Assembly (NCBI RefSeq): GCF_004793765.1
Contig: NZ_SRYM01000025.1
Span: 1-52,464, forward strand
Source: Parabacteroides distasonis
GTDB taxonomy: Bacteria; Bacteroidota; Bacteroidia; Bacteroidales; Tannerellaceae
Length of the DNA stretch: 52,464 nt
Direction of reading: 5' to 3'
The notes beneath the pieces were generated by a model, which saw nothing but the letters and a program-made list of their open reading frames with translations, searched no databases and was not told where the DNA came from. The position numbers and the translations under genes were made by a program. Position 1 is the stretch's first letter. Every line of letters begins with the position of its first letter. Of this stretch, positions 44,080-52,464 are shown in pieces.

Positions 44080-44326
44080 ATTGCTTCAAAGCCTGTGCCA
44101 TCTGGTCCGGGCATGAAGTTCCTCTTCCATGACAATCGATGCCAGACAAACGGCCGATAGCGTCTTGGACACGCATACCTTTCAATAAGGCGCACATGCC
44201 TTGCCCGTTACCGTGGCAACCTCCTACAATCTGTACATTCTCGATCACGCCATCCTTCACGTCGATCACCATCAACTTAGAACAAACGCCTCCTTGAGGC
44301 GTATAGGCTATACGTAATGTTTCCAT
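44069..44326 (-). CDS. TSCPD-domain protein (TIGR03905-like)
   Basis: Small 85-residue protein with the TSCPD domain also found at the end of some class II ribonucleotide reductases. Conserved cysteines lie in GGVCSK, GGCHGNGQGMC, GIDCHGR and TSCPDQ. They may bind metal. Function is unknown. A good -7 box (TACCTTTG) and a purine-rich AAGGAGAGAAAAG site precede the ATG. Confidence 0.85.
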   Translation of the reverse strand: METLRIAYTPQGGVCSKLMVIDVKDGVIENVQIVGGCHGNGQGMCALLKGMRVQDAIGRLSGIDCHGRGTSCPDQMAQALKQFNQ

Positions 44327-44357
44327 TTTCTTTTCTCTCCTTTTTATAAATGAGTCG

Positions 44358-44387
44358 CAAAGGTATAAATAAAATTAACTACATTTG
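44358..44387. promoter_or_regulatory. Divergent promoter pair for the TSCPD gene and folC
   Basis: Minus strand TACCTTTG (44358-44365) faces the TSCPD gene; plus strand TACATTTG (44380-44387) faces folC, whose ATG is 21 bases on. The two -7 boxes are only 14 bases apart, so the promoters probably compete. Confidence 0.55.
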
Positions 44388-44408
44388 TAGCATCTAATTT
44401 ACAAAAGC

Positions 44409-45725
44409 ATGACATACGAGGAAACACTACACTATCTATATACCAGTATCCCGGTCTTCCAACACAGCGGAGCTGCCGCTTACAAACCCGGTCTTGGTAC
44501 AAGTATCGCCCTAGATGATTATCTGGGAAATCCGCATAAAGCCTATAAAACCATCCATGTAGCCGGGACAAACGGCAAAGGTTCGGTCAGCCATCTATTG
44601 GCGGCCATTCTCCGACAATCCGGTTTCAAGGTCGGACTTTATACCTCTCCCCACTTAGTGGACTTCCGGGAGCGCATCCGGGTAAACGGGAAAAAGATCT
44701 CCCAAGATTACGTGGTCGATTTCGTCGAGCGTCATCGCTCTTTCTTCGAACCTCTCCATCCTTCTTTCTTTGAGTTGACATCCAGCATGGCTTTTGAGTA
44801 TTTCCGTGACCAGCAGGTCGATTACGCGGTTATCGAGGTCGGGCTTGGCGGTCGTTTGGACAGTACGAACATCATCACCCCGATCTTGAGTATCATCACG
44901 AATATCAGTCTGGATCATACGCAATTCTTGGGAGATACGGAGGAGAAGATAGCGGCAGAAAAAGCCGGTATTATCAAGAAAGGCGTACCGGCACTCTTTG
45001 GGGAAACGGAGAAACACTCGGTTTACGACGTTTTCAAGAACAAGGCAGAAGAAGTTGGCGCACCTTTTTACTGCGCCCTACAAAACTTGTTTAAAGAAGA
45101 AAGCCGGTTGACGGTCGGTGGCAAATGGTTCTTCCATTCCATTGAATATGGAGAAATCCAAGGAGAACTTGGCGGTGAGGTGCAAGTAAGAAATGCTGTC
45201 ACCGTATTATCCGCCATCCATATATTACGAACGGAATTGGGTGTAGATATCATCCCGGAAGCGGTACACGAGGGTTTCGCCCACGTAACGAGGCTGACGG
45301 GGTTGATGGGACGTTGGCAAACCTTGCGATCCAAACCGACCGTCATTTGCGACACGGGGCATAATGTAGGAGGCTGGGAGCATATAGCGGAGCATCTGAA
45401 AGTCTTGCGTCAATATTGCGGGCAGATCTATATGATCGTCGGCATGGTAAACGATAAGGATATTGACGGCGTATTATCCTTGATGCCACAAGACGCTTTT
45501 TATTTCTTTACGCAGGCCTCTGTGGAGAGGGCGATGCCCGTAGAGGATTTCGCAGTGAAAGCTATGTGGCACGGACTGTCTGGTACCCTTTGCAATACCG
45601 TGCAAGAGGCTGTTGAAAATGCGTTAGAAAGTGCCCGTGAGAATGACCTGATCTTTATCGGCGGAAGCACCTTTATCGTAGCGGACGCTCTCCCCTTGTT
45701 CATGAAAGAAGACGAATACAAATAA
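44409..45725 (+). CDS. folC: Dihydrofolate/folylpolyglutamate synthase
   Basis: Mur-ligase-fold enzyme of 438 residues that joins dihydropteroate to glutamate and extends folate glutamate tails. The P-loop is HVAGTNGKGSVSH, followed by YTSPHLVDFRERI, ELTSSMAFEYF, GLGGRLDSTN and the C-terminal GRWQTL and DTGHNVGGWEH motifs. It may be co-transcribed with the MFS gene 23 bases on. Length and order of motifs are normal. Confidence 0.94.
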   Translation: MTYEETLHYLYTSIPVFQHSGAAAYKPGLGTSIALDDYLGNPHKAYKTIHVAGTNGKGSVSHLLAAILRQSGFKVGLYTSPHLVDFRERIRVNGKKISQDYVVDFVERHRSFFEPLHPSFFELTSSMAFEYFRDQQVDYAVIEVGLGGRLDSTNIITPILSIITNISLDHTQFLGDTEEKIAAEKAGIIKKGVPALFGETEKHSVYDVFKNKAEEVGAPFYCALQNLFKEESRLTVGGKWFFHSIEYGEIQGELGGEVQVRNAVTVLSAIHILRTELGVDIIPEAVHEGFAHVTRLTGLMGRWQTLRSKPTVICDTGHNVGGWEHIAEHLKVLRQYCGQIYMIVGMVNDKDIDGVLSLMPQDAFYFFTQASVERAMPVEDFAVKAMWHGLSGTLCNTVQEAVENALESARENDLIFIGGSTFIVADALPLFMKEDEYK

Positions 45726-45748
45726 TATAACTCTATAAAACAAATATC

Positions 45749-47164
45749 ATGATAGAAAAAATTCATCAGAAACTAAGTGACTCGAAAGTCGCACGCTGGA
45801 GTGTACTCGCTTTGGCGGCATTCACGATGCTTTGCGGATACTTCCTTACGGATGTAATGGCTCCGCTTAAACCGATGTTGGAAGAACAGTTAAGTTGGAC
45901 GAGTACGGAATATGGTTGGTTCACCAGCGCTTACGGTTGGTTCAACGTATTTCTTTTCATGTTGATTATTGGTGGTATCGTTCTGGATAAAATGGGTGTC
46001 CGTTTCACGGGTGTCGCTTCCTGTATCTTGATGATTATCGGTTGTTCCATTAAATATTACGCCATCTCGGACGCATTTACGATGGAAGGAGAGCTTTTCG
46101 GATGGAAAGCACAAGTGATGGTGGCCGCCCTCGGATATGCGATCTTCGGTGTCGGCGCAGAGACCGTCGGTATCACGGTATCTAAGATTATCGTACGGTG
46201 GTTCAAGGGAAAAGAGATGGCGTTGGCTATGGGCTTGGAGATGGCTACAGCTCGTTTGGGTACGGCCTTGGCTTTATCTATCACGGTTCCCGCCGCCAAG
46301 TACTTCGGTAGTATCTCCGCTCCTATCTTGCTTTGTCTTTGTATGTTGTGTATCGGTTTGATCGCCTTCCTCGTATTTTGCGTGATGGATCGCAAGCTGG
46401 ACGCTTCGATGGACGCTATCGAGCAAGCCGAGGAGGAAGAGCCTTTCCGTTTGAAAGATATCTTATTGATCGTTACCAATAAGGGTTTTTGGTTGATCGC
46501 TCTGCTTTGCGTATTATTCTATTCGGCCGTATTCCCTTTCTTGAAATACGCCACGGACTTGATGGTCAATAAATATAACGTAGATCCGGAGCTGGCGGGA
46601 AATATCCCGGCTATCTTACCTTTCGGTACGATTCTTCTGACTCCGTTCTTCGGCAACTTATACGACCGCAAGGGAAAAGGAGCGACGATCATGATCTTTG
46701 GAGCCTTGATGTTGATCGGCGTACATTTATTATTCACGCTTCCGATCTTGAATCAATGGTGGTTCGCCACGATCGTGATGATCGTATTGGGTATCGCTTT
46801 CTCCTTGGTTCCATCGGCGATGTGGCCGTCTGTTCCGAAAATTATCCCAGAGAAGCAATTAGGTACGGCTTATGCCTTGATTTTCTGGGTACAGAATATC
46901 GGTCTGAGTATGGTTCCCTTATTAATCGGCTGGATATTGGATACGTATTGTAAAATAGACAATGGTACGGGCAAACCGGCTTACGACTATACGATACCGA
47001 TGGCAGTCTTCACCTGCTTCGGTGTACTCGCCCTCTTCATCGCCTTGATGTTGAAACGTGAGGACCGGATCAAAGGCTACGGCCTTGAATTGCCGAACAT
47101 CCAAAAGGACGCCGATAAAGCCGAGGCCGAGATAATCGCTAAAGAGATGATCGCGGAGCCTTAA
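45749..47164 (+). CDS. MFS transporter
   Basis: Polytopic transporter of 471 residues with about twelve helices and a cytoplasmic loop rich in Glu (EQAEEEEPFRLKD) between the halves. The MFS signature GGIVLDKMGVRF after helix 2, and NLYDRKGKG in the second half, are present. The general look recalls the MFSD1 group, which moves dipeptides in eukaryotes, but that is a guess. Its C-terminal tail is acidic. A good terminator follows. Confidence 0.88.
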   Translation: MIEKIHQKLSDSKVARWSVLALAAFTMLCGYFLTDVMAPLKPMLEEQLSWTSTEYGWFTSAYGWFNVFLFMLIIGGIVLDKMGVRFTGVASCILMIIGCSIKYYAISDAFTMEGELFGWKAQVMVAALGYAIFGVGAETVGITVSKIIVRWFKGKEMALAMGLEMATARLGTALALSITVPAAKYFGSISAPILLCLCMLCIGLIAFLVFCVMDRKLDASMDAIEQAEEEEPFRLKDILLIVTNKGFWLIALLCVLFYSAVFPFLKYATDLMVNKYNVDPELAGNIPAILPFGTILLTPFFGNLYDRKGKGATIMIFGALMLIGVHLLFTLPILNQWWFATIVMIVLGIAFSLVPSAMWPSVPKIIPEKQLGTAYALIFWVQNIGLSMVPLLIGWILDTYCKIDNGTGKPAYDYTIPMAVFTCFGVLALFIALMLKREDRIKGYGLELPNIQKDADKAEAEIIAKEMIAEP

Positions 47165-47186
47165 TAAAGCTCGATGCTAAGCGATG

Positions 47187-47220
47187 AAAGGTGCGGTAAG
47201 CGATATTTCCGCACCTTTTG
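47187..47220 (+). terminator. Terminator after the MFS gene
   Basis: A 10-bp stem AAAGGTGCGG / CCGCACCTTT (arms 47187-47196 and about 47209-47218) with a 12-base loop runs into TTTTG. It lies 22 bases past the stop. Confidence 0.8.
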
Positions 47221-47252
47221 TATTTACAGCCCCATGATAGACCGGGCACGTA

Positions 47253-47681
47253 TCATTCCAACCGGAAGCGACCCACATCTGCCGGGGAAGCGCGTAACTG
47301 GTAGCGTCGCTCGAGGGGGCTGATCCCAAAGTCGCGCTTGTAGGCGAAGAAAAGGTTGACGCGCTTGCCGTGGCCGGAACGACGGGCCACCTCATCGAGT
47401 GTCATGGAGGTGTAGCGCAACAGGTCATCAGCCAAGCGCACCATATACCTTAAGCGGAATTCCGCTCCCGGCATCCCGGTGAGCAGGAAGCAAAGCGAGT
47501 CCATATCGCCCGTGCGTGCGCCGTAGCATTCGCAGAACCTGCCTAGATTACTGTTTCCCGCCGTGAGCCGGCGCAAGTAAGCGTCCATCACCTCAACGCC
47601 GGATGGCGACATCTCTCGCTCCACGGGGATGTACTCCACCACTTCTTCCTCGGTGTCCGCCCCTGCCGCCTCCCATACCAA
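47253..47681 (-). CDS. AraC-type helix-turn-helix protein
   Basis: Protein of 119-142 residues ending in an AraC/XylS-type DNA-binding domain (LRYTSMTLDEVARRSGHGKR and FFAYKRDFGISPLERRYQLR). The N-terminal half (ECYGARTGDMDSLCFLLTG) has no recognisable effector domain. The only in-frame starts are TTG 47681 and ATG 47612, and no good ATG lies further up, so the start is uncertain. Its base composition is richer in G+C than its neighbours. It is divergent from ispE and has GTTATCC-like repeats upstream. Confidence 0.65.
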   Translation of the reverse strand: MVWEAAGADTEEEVVEYIPVEREMSPSGVEVMDAYLRRLTAGNSNLGRFCECYGARTGDMDSLCFLLTGMPGAEFRLRYMVRLADDLLRYTSMTLDEVARRSGHGKRVNLFFAYKRDFGISPLERRYQLRASPADVGRFRLE

Positions 47682-47708
47682 CGATCTTTCACGATATGTT
47701 TCTCCTTG

Positions 47709-47854
47709 TTTTCGTTATCTTAATAATTATCAGGATAACGAAAATCCAACTCATCGTTATCTCATCCACTAATATATAAACAAAAATCCGATTTATTGTT
47801 ATCCCAATCACAAATAGGATAATATCAAGCCGGAAACGGATGATTGTTTATCCG
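47709..47854. promoter_or_regulatory. Repeated GTTATCC half-sites between the regulator and ispE
   Basis: A perfect 11-bp inverted repeat TTTTCGTTATC / GATAACGAAAA (47709-47719, 47734-47744) is followed by CGTTATC (47755-47761), TTGTTATCC (47796-47804), AGGATAAT (47816-47823) and TTTATCCG (47847-47854). This looks like a multi-site operator for the divergent AraC-type protein or another factor. Confidence 0.55.
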
Positions 47855-47883
47855 ATAGACGAGCATTTATAAGGATATCTTCT

Positions 47884-47891
47884 TATCTTCG
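47884..47891 (+). promoter_or_regulatory. Weak promoter -7 box of ispE
   Basis: TATCTTCG, one base off TAnnTTTG, ends 29 bases before the ispE ATG. Confidence 0.35.
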
Positions 47892-47920
47892 CGTATCATA
47901 TAAAACAAACATTAAATACT

Positions 47921-48736
47921 ATGATCTGTTTCCCGAATGCCAAGATAAACCTAGGTCTGAACGTGGTAAGCAAACGTCCGGACGGTTATCATAATATAGA
48001 GACCATCTTCTATCCGATCCCCGTGAAGGATGCCCTCGAGATCGTCGCCTCGGATCAGCCCAGTTTCACGCAAACCGGAATCCCGGTAGACGCTCCCCAA
48101 GAGAAGAACCTCGTCATAAAAGCGCTGAACGCCCTAAAGACGAGATACGAGATTCCCCCGCTAGAGATCCATTTGTTGAAAGCGATACCTTTTGGCGCCG
48201 GGCTTGGAGGAGGTTCCGCCGATGCCGCTTTTATGTTGAAGCTGGTCAATGATTTCTGCGGTTTGGATATTCACCCGGATGAGTTGGAGGCGATAGCGTC
48301 CACCATCGGAGCCGATTGCCCGTTCTTTATCCGTAACACGCCGGTATTCGCGACCGGCACGGGAAACCAATTCGAGCCCGTGGACTTGTTCTTGAAGGAT
48401 TATTATCTATGCTTGGTAAAACCGGATGTAGCCGTCTCCACCCCCGAAGCCTATTCGATGGTATCACCCGCCGCGCCCGAGACCTCCTTGAAAGAGATCA
48501 TCCGGCTACCGGTATCCGAATGGAAAGAGCGGATGGTGAACGATTTCGAGCGAAGCGTATTCCCGAAACATCCCGTGATCGAGCGGATCAAGGATACCTT
48601 ATACGAGGGAGGCGCCTTATATGCCACCATGTCCGGCTCCGGATCGTCCGTGTTCGGTTTGTTCGAAAAACCAACCCATTTCAAGGAACAATCCCTGTTC
48701 AGCGATTGTTTTCTATGGGAAGGACAATTATCATGA
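47921..48736 (+). CDS. ispE: 4-Diphosphocytidyl-2-C-methyl-D-erythritol kinase
   Basis: GHMP-family kinase of the non-mevalonate isoprenoid pathway, phosphorylating CDP-methylerythritol. In 271 residues it shows PNAKINLGLNV, the ATP-binding PFGAGLGGGSADAAF motif, IGADCPFFI and the C-terminal TMSGSGSSVFGLF. Its product feeds the side chain of menaquinone among other isoprenoids. The stop overlaps the start of the methyltransferase gene. Confidence 0.96.
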   Translation: MICFPNAKINLGLNVVSKRPDGYHNIETIFYPIPVKDALEIVASDQPSFTQTGIPVDAPQEKNLVIKALNALKTRYEIPPLEIHLLKAIPFGAGLGGGSADAAFMLKLVNDFCGLDIHPDELEAIASTIGADCPFFIRNTPVFATGTGNQFEPVDLFLKDYYLCLVKPDVAVSTPEAYSMVSPAAPETSLKEIIRLPVSEWKERMVNDFERSVFPKHPVIERIKDTLYEGGALYATMSGSGSSVFGLFEKPTHFKEQSLFSDCFLWEGQLS

Positions 48737-49314
48737 ATCAAATAGAGACCTTTTTTGATACGATGGCAGAACGCTGGGACGCTGTCTGCGTACATGATCC
48801 GGGAAAGATCCGGACGATATTGGATCGTACCAACCTGCGGCAGAACGCCCGCATCCTCGATGTCGGTTGCGGCACGGGGATATTGGAAAGTTACCTGCTG
48901 CCGTACGAACCCCGCCAAATCGTAGCTATCGATATAGCGGGCCAAATGATCGAGAAAGCACGCATGAAATATCCGGATCATCCGCTCATCGAGTTCCTCC
49001 AAGAGGACGCTATGAATTACGAGGGGAAAGGATTCGACTATATTATCCTGTATAGCGCTTACCCGCATTTCATGCGGCCGGAACGGTTGATCGAGCATAT
49101 GAGCGGTTTGCTCGTGCCCGGCGGCAAGCTGGTTATCTGCCACAGCGAGAGCAAGGAAAAGATCAATACGCACCACCATCGGCACGCCGATCAATTATCG
49201 CTGCCCTTGCCCCCGGCCCGAGAGGTGGCGGCATTGATGGAGCCTTATCTTCTTCCGCTCGTCATAGAAGATACCGAACAGCTTTACATCGTTTGTGGAA
49301 AACGTTTATCCTAA
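48733..49314 (+). CDS. Class I SAM-dependent methyltransferase
   Basis: Soluble methyltransferase of 193 residues, starting MNQIETFFDTMAERWD. The ATG overlaps the ispE stop (ATGA). Motif I is ILDVGCGTGILES, with AIDIAGQMIEKA binding the ribose and EFLQEDAMNY motif II. An HHHRHADQLSLPLPP segment is His-rich. The N-terminal form recalls MenG/UbiE-like and small-molecule methyltransferases, but the substrate is not clear. It is probably co-transcribed with ispE. Confidence 0.87.
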   Translation: MNQIETFFDTMAERWDAVCVHDPGKIRTILDRTNLRQNARILDVGCGTGILESYLLPYEPRQIVAIDIAGQMIEKARMKYPDHPLIEFLQEDAMNYEGKGFDYIILYSAYPHFMRPERLIEHMSGLLVPGGKLVICHSESKEKINTHHHRHADQLSLPLPPAREVAALMEPYLLPLVIEDTEQLYIVCGKRLS

Positions 49315-49325
49315 ACTAATTATAT

Positions 49326-51818
49326 ATGAACAGAAAAACTAACTTAATTCCGGCATTGCTTCTTTCCGCCCTTTCGCTTTACGCCATGGAAGACGTGAAA
49401 GTAACGCAATTCCAGCACGCAGGCCCGTTTACGGTCAACAAGCCGATCCTAGCGGACAGCCTCAACGTAAATGGCAAGCCTTTCGAGGCGAAGAACCTAT
49501 TAAAAGCGACCTTACCGTTCGAGCAAACGCTTGCGAACGCCACGGTACTCGACGCTGACACGGCAGGCGCGATCACCTTCGCCGCCCCGCAAAAGGGATA
49601 TGCCTTGCATCTATTCTCTTTCTTCTTGAACAGCGACCGGTACGTAAAAGGTACGCTCGATATATCCGGCCCCGGAGCGTTCGAGGTATTCGTCAATGAT
49701 AAACCGGTAGGAGCCTCTTCCGAGTTGGTGATGGAACCCCGTCGCTATCAAGTAGTCGTCAAATACCTGGCAGCGGAAACAGACACTTGTCCTCCCAGCC
49801 TAAAGGCTACCTTCAAAAGCGAGGCGGAAGCGAAAGTCGTAGCTTCCTTGAACCCGGAGAAACGCTACACCCTTCTGAATATCATAGAAGGTAAAGATTT
49901 CCAAGGCGTAAGTCTCTCCCCGAACGGGAAGTATGCCTTGGTAAAATATGTCAACCGGTTCCCGGAAGGCAAGAGCGAATCATACGGGCAATTGATGGAT
50001 GCCGCTACGGGACGGGTCTTGTTGCAAGACGGAAGTTTCTTGACAACCGCCAAATGGATGCCTAAAAGCAACCGATTGTATTACACCCGCACCGGTCTGG
50101 ACGGTACGGAGTTGGTAACCGTAGATCTGGCGACCTACCAACAAACGGTATTAGTCCCGAATCTTCCGAAAGGGCGGTTCGTATTCACCCCTGATGAGGC
50201 CACGCTTCTCTATACCGTAGAAGAGGAAGGTCCAAAGGAAGGGACGGACTTGATCCGTGTATTAGAGCCGGCAGACCGTATCCCGGGTTTCCGCAATCGC
50301 TCCTTCATCTGGCGTTATGACTTAAAAACAGGTTTGTACGAGCAACTTACTTTCGGGCATACGGACACTTATATCAATGATATCAGCGCTGATAGCCGCT
50401 ATCTATTGTTCAGCACCAGCGACCGGGTGTACACCTCCTTGCCACACTCCCGCAATTCCCTTTATAAATTGGATTTACAGACCATGGCGATCGATACGAT
50501 CTGGGAAAAAGCCCCGTATGTAAACCAAGCCGCCTTCTCGCCCAACGGTAAACAGTTATTGGTAGCCGGGGCAGGCGACGCTTTCGACGGAATCGGACGT
50601 AATATCAAGCAAGGACAAATCTCCAACTCGTACGACGGACAGTTATTCCTATACGATCTGGCAAGCCGTAAAGCCTCCCCTCTCACCAAGGACTTCAATC
50701 CGAACGTGATCGATGCCGTATGGAATCGCTTCAACGGGCAAATCTATATCCTCTGTGAGGATGAGGATTATCAACGGATCTATACGTGCGACCCAGCAAA
50801 CGGGAAGATCAAGCAAGTAGCGGCCTCAGAGGATATCATTATGTCCTACGCATTGGCCGACAATGCCCCGGTTCTCTTCTATTACGGACAGAGCGCATCC
50901 AATGCTAATCGCCTTTACGCTTACGACCTGAAAGGTGGAAAGAACCGCTTGGTGTATGATCTCTCGCAAGATAAATTAAAAGATATCGCCTTGGGCGAAG
51001 CACACGACTGGAACTTCAAGTCGGATGACGGGACAACTATCCAAGGCCGTTATTACCTGCCGCCTCATTTCGATCCGAATAAGAAATATCCGATGATCGT
51101 TTATTACTATGGTGGTACTTCCCCGACGAACCGTGCGCTGGAGATGCGTTATTCCATGCATATGTACGCCGCTCTCGGATACGTGGTCTACACCTTGAAC
51201 CCTAGCGGAACGACAGGTTTCGGACAGGAATTCGCCGCCCGCCACGTAAACGCATGGGGCATAAAGACCGCCGATGAGATCATCCAAGGTACCAAGCTGT
51301 TCTGCAAGGAGCATTCTTTCGTGAACGAGAAGAAGATCGGTTGCATCGGTGCCAGCTACGGCGGATTCATGACACAATACCTACAAACCCGTACGGACAT
51401 TTTCGCCGCCGCTATCAGCCATGCCGGTATCAGCGCGTTGAGTAGCTATTGGGGAGAAGGTTATTGGGGATATGGCTATTGCTCCGTAGCGAACGCCGGC
51501 ACTTATCCTTGGAACGCCCCGGAGTTCTTTACCAAGCAAAGCCCGTTGTTCAACGCCGATAAGATCAAGACCCCGCTCCTGTTGCTTCACGGCAACGCCG
51601 ATACGAACGTACCCATCGGGGAAAGTATCCAGATGTTCGCCGCCTTGAAGATCCTAGGGAAAACCGTGGAATTCGTACAAGTGGATGGCGAGAATCATGG
51701 TATCGTAGGCTATCAGAAGCGTATAGGTTGGCAAAATACCATCTACGCATGGTTCGCCAAATGGCTGAAAGACGAGCCGGAATGGTGGAAAGCCTTATAT
51801 CCGGATCGTACTTTATAA
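49326..51818 (+). CDS. S9 family (DPP-IV/POP-like) serine peptidase
   Basis: Exported oligopeptidase of 830 residues. A signal peptide (about 1-20, cut after LYA) is followed by a beta-propeller-like half of about 550 residues (repeated SPNGK and KLDL/YDL strands). The C-terminal alpha/beta hydrolase has S677 in GASYGGFM, D759 in HGNADTNVP and H791 in GENHGI. It likely trims peptides in the periplasm. It starts 11 bases after the methyltransferase and ends before a terminator. Confidence 0.92.
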   Translation: MNRKTNLIPALLLSALSLYAMEDVKVTQFQHAGPFTVNKPILADSLNVNGKPFEAKNLLKATLPFEQTLANATVLDADTAGAITFAAPQKGYALHLFSFFLNSDRYVKGTLDISGPGAFEVFVNDKPVGASSELVMEPRRYQVVVKYLAAETDTCPPSLKATFKSEAEAKVVASLNPEKRYTLLNIIEGKDFQGVSLSPNGKYALVKYVNRFPEGKSESYGQLMDAATGRVLLQDGSFLTTAKWMPKSNRLYYTRTGLDGTELVTVDLATYQQTVLVPNLPKGRFVFTPDEATLLYTVEEEGPKEGTDLIRVLEPADRIPGFRNRSFIWRYDLKTGLYEQLTFGHTDTYINDISADSRYLLFSTSDRVYTSLPHSRNSLYKLDLQTMAIDTIWEKAPYVNQAAFSPNGKQLLVAGAGDAFDGIGRNIKQGQISNSYDGQLFLYDLASRKASPLTKDFNPNVIDAVWNRFNGQIYILCEDEDYQRIYTCDPANGKIKQVAASEDIIMSYALADNAPVLFYYGQSASNANRLYAYDLKGGKNRLVYDLSQDKLKDIALGEAHDWNFKSDDGTTIQGRYYLPPHFDPNKKYPMIVYYYGGTSPTNRALEMRYSMHMYAALGYVVYTLNPSGTTGFGQEFAARHVNAWGIKTADEIIQGTKLFCKEHSFVNEKKIGCIGASYGGFMTQYLQTRTDIFAAAISHAGISALSSYWGEGYWGYGYCSVANAGTYPWNAPEFFTKQSPLFNADKIKTPLLLLHGNADTNVPIGESIQMFAALKILGKTVEFVQVDGENHGIVGYQKRIGWQNTIYAWFAKWLKDEPEWWKALYPDRTL

Positions 51819-51835
51819 GAATATTTATTTGAACG

Positions 51836-51884
51836 AAAGCGTCTGTGTCTCCCGCAAGGGAATCGCAGGCGCTTTATTCGTTTG
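51836..51884 (+). terminator. Terminator after the S9 peptidase
   Basis: Stem AAAGCGTCTG / CAGGCGCTTT (51836-51845, 51866-51875; one G-T pair) with a 20-base loop, then ATTCGTTTG. A small internal CCCGC-aa-GGG helix is also possible. It starts 17 bases past the stop. Confidence 0.6.
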
Positions 51885-51984
51885 CGCATGGCCCCGGCTG
51901 TCATCCGGATCAGCTCCGTTTACGAACGGTAATTTTGATACAAAGATCCGTAATATATATACATATACTTGAGATAAATCCGAA

Positions 51985-51992
51985 TACCTTTG
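51985..51992 (+). promoter_or_regulatory. Promoter -7 box of the monooxygenase-like gene
   Basis: TACCTTTG matches TAnnTTTG. Transcription would start near 51999, after the ATG at 51995, so the ATG at 52019 is the likely start. Confidence 0.5.
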
Positions 51993-52018
51993 TGATGTCA
52001 AACAATAACGATATCCTC

Positions 52019-52408
52019 ATGAAAACAAAAGTAATCGCACTCTTCCTGCTAGGCTTCATACCAGCCTTCGCACAAGATATTTCTCAGCCCGCCCCAGAGA
52101 AGAACTTAGTCCGCCTATCCAAGATCACGGTCGATCCCGCCCAGTTGGAGCGTTATAACGCCTTCCTGAAAGAAGAGATCGAGGCCTCCATGCGCCTAGA
52201 GCCGGGTGTCCTTACGCTGTATGCCGTATCGGAGAAAGAGTATCCGAATAAAATAACCATCCTAGAGATTTACGCAGATCAAGACGCTTATAAAAGCCAT
52301 ATCCAAACGCCCCATTTCCAGAAATACAAACAAGAAACATTACAGATGGTGAAAGAGTTAGAGCTGGTAGATAGCACACCCCTGATCCCCGGATTGAAGA
52401 TAAAATAA
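52019..52408 (+). CDS. Exported ABM-domain (quinol monooxygenase-like) protein
   Basis: Small exported protein of 129 residues. A signal peptide (MKTKVIALFLLGFIPAFA, then QDI) precedes an antibiotic-biosynthesis-monooxygenase/YgiN-like ferredoxin fold (VRLSKITVDPAQLERYNAFL, EEIEASMRLEPGVLTLYAVS, ITILEIYADQDAYKSHIQ). Cofactor-free members oxidise quinols, but export is unusual for them and the activity is unproven. I reject the in-frame ATG at 51995 because of the promoter. It ends 56 bases before the window edge. Confidence 0.78.
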   Translation: MKTKVIALFLLGFIPAFAQDISQPAPEKNLVRLSKITVDPAQLERYNAFLKEEIEASMRLEPGVLTLYAVSEKEYPNKITILEIYADQDAYKSHIQTPHFQKYKQETLQMVKELELVDSTPLIPGLKIK

Positions 52409-52464
52409 TTATTGCTGTCCGATAAACCTTTTTATTGCAAGATAAAATTAGGGTCGATTCCATT

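Noticed and set aside
48409-48732. N-terminal extension of the methyltransferase inside ispE
   Set aside because: The extension is out of frame within ispE codons and not methyltransferase-like; ATG 48733 with the ATGA overlap is the real start.

Overview
The window looks like chromosomal DNA from a Bacteroidales bacterium, most likely a Parabacteroides species close to P. distasonis. The support is gene content (Na+-NQR, V-type ATPase with DUF2764, T9SS plug and type B cargo, M56/BlaI pair, PorT-like barrel), the near absence of strong Shine-Dalgarno sites, and many upstream copies of the Bacteroidetes -7 box TAnnTTTG. The genus is an inference; no rRNA or other marker gene is present.

Layout. 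1-6233: the nqrABCDEF operon (minus strand) with its terminator at the left edge; NqrC carries an N-terminal rubredoxin-like domain. 6366-8647: a T9SS plug-domain protein and a NapH-like membrane ferredoxin. 8612-12169: a minus-strand cluster of cysteine desulfidase-like, CDF transporter and guanine deaminase genes, preceded by two tiny overlapping ORFs. 12835-15559: a UPF1-like helicase and a HAD phosphatase. 15748-22764: a menaquinone operon (HAD-thioesterase fusion, menF, menD, menB, menC, menE). 22767-24402: a truncated DUF3857 gene meeting a truncated BlaR1-like gene tail to tail, then a BlaI-like repressor with operator-like dyads. 24503-32079: a V-type ATPase operon (E, DUF2764, A, B, D, I, K; minus strand). 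32276-37866: an acetyltransferase, a lytic transglycosylase, a T9SS type B cargo protein, a triple-LysM receptor-like protein and a PorT-like barrel. 37867-38626: a 760-base gene-poor stretch with an exact 22-bp dyad array, a predicted small RNA and a uridine kinase remnant. 38627-47164: panB, a cold-shock-domain protein, an exonuclease, an amidase followed by a histidine kinase/response regulator pair, a TSCPD protein, folC and an MFS transporter. 47253-52464: an AraC-type HTH protein with operator-like repeats, ispE, a methyltransferase, an S9 peptidase and a small exported monooxygenase-like protein.

How the parts fit. The window is rich in bioenergetics: Na+-NQR oxidises NADH, the men operon builds the menaquinone it probably reduces, and the V-ATPase c subunit keeps the residues that bind Na+ in Enterococcus hirae NtpK. 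This suggests a shared sodium economy. A second theme is the envelope: T9SS, LysM, amidase, lytic transglycosylase and two-component genes. No phage, integrase, intact insertion sequence, CRISPR array, tRNA or rRNA was seen. The strongest leads are the rubredoxin-NqrC fusion, the HAD-thioesterase fusion heading the men operon, the deletion scar at about 23212-23219, the 22-bp dyad array and the small RNA candidate. I did not find a clearly new multi-gene defence or metabolic system.
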